A stretch of DNA of 64,000 nt, taken from contig NZ_LMSA01000001.1 in NCBI RefSeq assembly GCF_001427985.1, positions 315,629 through 379,628 of the forward strand, read 5' to 3'. A program made the translations under genes and the position numbers. Source of the stretch: Knoellia sp. Soil729. GTDB lineage: Bacteria > Actinomycetota > Actinomycetes > Actinomycetales > Dermatophilaceae. Position 1 is the stretch's first letter. Each line of letters starts with the position of its first letter. The notes below the pieces were generated by a model. That model searched no databases. It saw only the letters and a list, made by a program, of their open reading frames with translations, and had not been told where the DNA came from. Of this stretch, positions 63,726 to 64,000 are shown in pieces.

Positions 63726-64000
63726 TCAGCCCACAGCGGCAGCAAGCGCCTGCGTCAGGGACGTCGTGGGACGGCCCAGCAGGCGTGACAGGTCTCCGGA
63801 GTCGACGAACAGCTGACCGTGCTTGAGTCCGTCGTCACTCATGGCCAGGGCCTGTGCGTAGCCCTGCGGCAGGCCGGCGTCGACCAGGGCGGCGGCGTAG
63901 TCCGGCACGGACAGGTCGCGATAGGTGACCTCGGTGCCCGACTGCTGCGAGAGGGCTGAGGCGTACTCGCCGAGGGTGAAGGCCTCGTCGCCGCCGAGCT
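63726..64000 (-). CDS. NmrA/SDR-type NAD(P)-binding protein, 3' part
   Basis: Only the C-terminal 90 codons are inside the window; the gene continues beyond the right edge. GDEAFTLGEYASALSQQSGT, VTYRDLSVPDYAAALVDAGL and FVDSGDLSRLLGRPTTSL match the C-terminal part of NAD(P)H:quinone oxidoreductase 2-like NmrA proteins. The nucleotide-binding half is not visible, so the assignment is by the tail alone. Confidence 0.8.
   Translation of the reverse strand, partial: LGGDEAFTLGEYASALSQQSGTEVTYRDLSVPDYAAALVDAGLPQGYAQALAMSDDGLKHGQLFVDSGDLSRLLGRPTTSLTQALAAAVG

Overview
The window is a chromosomal segment of a high-GC Gram-positive actinobacterium. Support comes from WhiB, GAF-ANTAR, F420-type luciferase-like oxidoreductases, oligoribonuclease, the clpS-DUF2017 pair, DUF3618/DUF3039/DUF2795 proteins, frequent GTG starts, four-base GTGA/ATGA gene overlaps, many TAnnnT boxes placed for leaderless transcription, and a tmRNA tag ending in FALAA. 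A Micrococcales member close to Intrasporangiaceae is my best guess (inference). No phage, insertion sequence, CRISPR array or rRNA operon is visible.

Layout. 1-4.0 kb: end of an SDR gene, an acyltransferase, an ArsR-SRPBCC pair, two flavin/F420 enzymes. 4.1-6.7 kb: a tightly coupled four-gene operon (32-residue membrane protein, lipoprotein, NRAMP-like transporter, PRC-barrel protein). 6.9-10.3 kb: stress and regulatory block (hemerythrin, GAF-ANTAR, GlsB-like, WhiB, DUF2795, SigB/SigF-type sigma). 10.6-18.5 kb: acyl-CoA dehydrogenase with a divergent TetR, methyltransferase, glutamate dehydrogenase, F420 enzyme, RNA phosphodiesterase, EttA, SSB. 18.6-22 kb: two coupled dynamin-like GTPases. 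22-27.2 kb: tRNA-Arg, PPTase, amidohydrolase, PrsW, Orn, tRNA-His, CopC, tRNA-Lys. 27.3-34.6 kb: HAD, a deletion scar fusing remnants of a TetR and an acyl-CoA dehydrogenase, glutaryl-CoA dehydrogenase, TRIC channel, amidohydrolase, YeiH, Bcp, tRNA-Leu. 34.7-40.2 kb: rdgB-rph, MBL hydrolase-murI, DUF2017-clpS with two minigenes between them, pncB. 40.2-50.6 kb: tyrosine/homogentisate catabolism (hmgA, a conserved hypothetical, fah, hppD, an AsnC regulator) split by a block with an ABC exporter, a secreted protein, a TrmB/LuxR-like regulator and a 36-residue Cys/Trp-ended peptide. 50.6-52.8 kb: a four-gene ESX/WXG100-like operon. 52.9-64 kb: helicases, M43 metalloprotease, YqgE, malic enzyme, SIMPL, YgjV-GNAT fusion, PAP2 phosphatase, tmRNA, and the end of an NmrA-like gene.

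How the genes work together. HppD, HmgA and Fah are three steps of tyrosine breakdown to fumarate and acetoacetate, and the AsnC regulator diverges from hppD. The acyl-CoA dehydrogenases, TetR regulators and malic enzyme point to lipid and organic-acid catabolism. ClpS, tmRNA and EttA serve protein quality control and translation. RNase PH and Orn trim and degrade RNA. MurI feeds peptidoglycan synthesis.

Most worth a second look: the 36-residue WCVVCW peptide with its regulator and the secreted-protein/ABC locus (44.5-48.2 kb); the 59-bp tandem minigenes between clpS and DUF2017; the roughly 35 copies of the octamer CGGCATAC in both coding and intergenic DNA; the deletion junction at about 28,530; and the overlapping divergent leaderless promoters of clpS and pncB.
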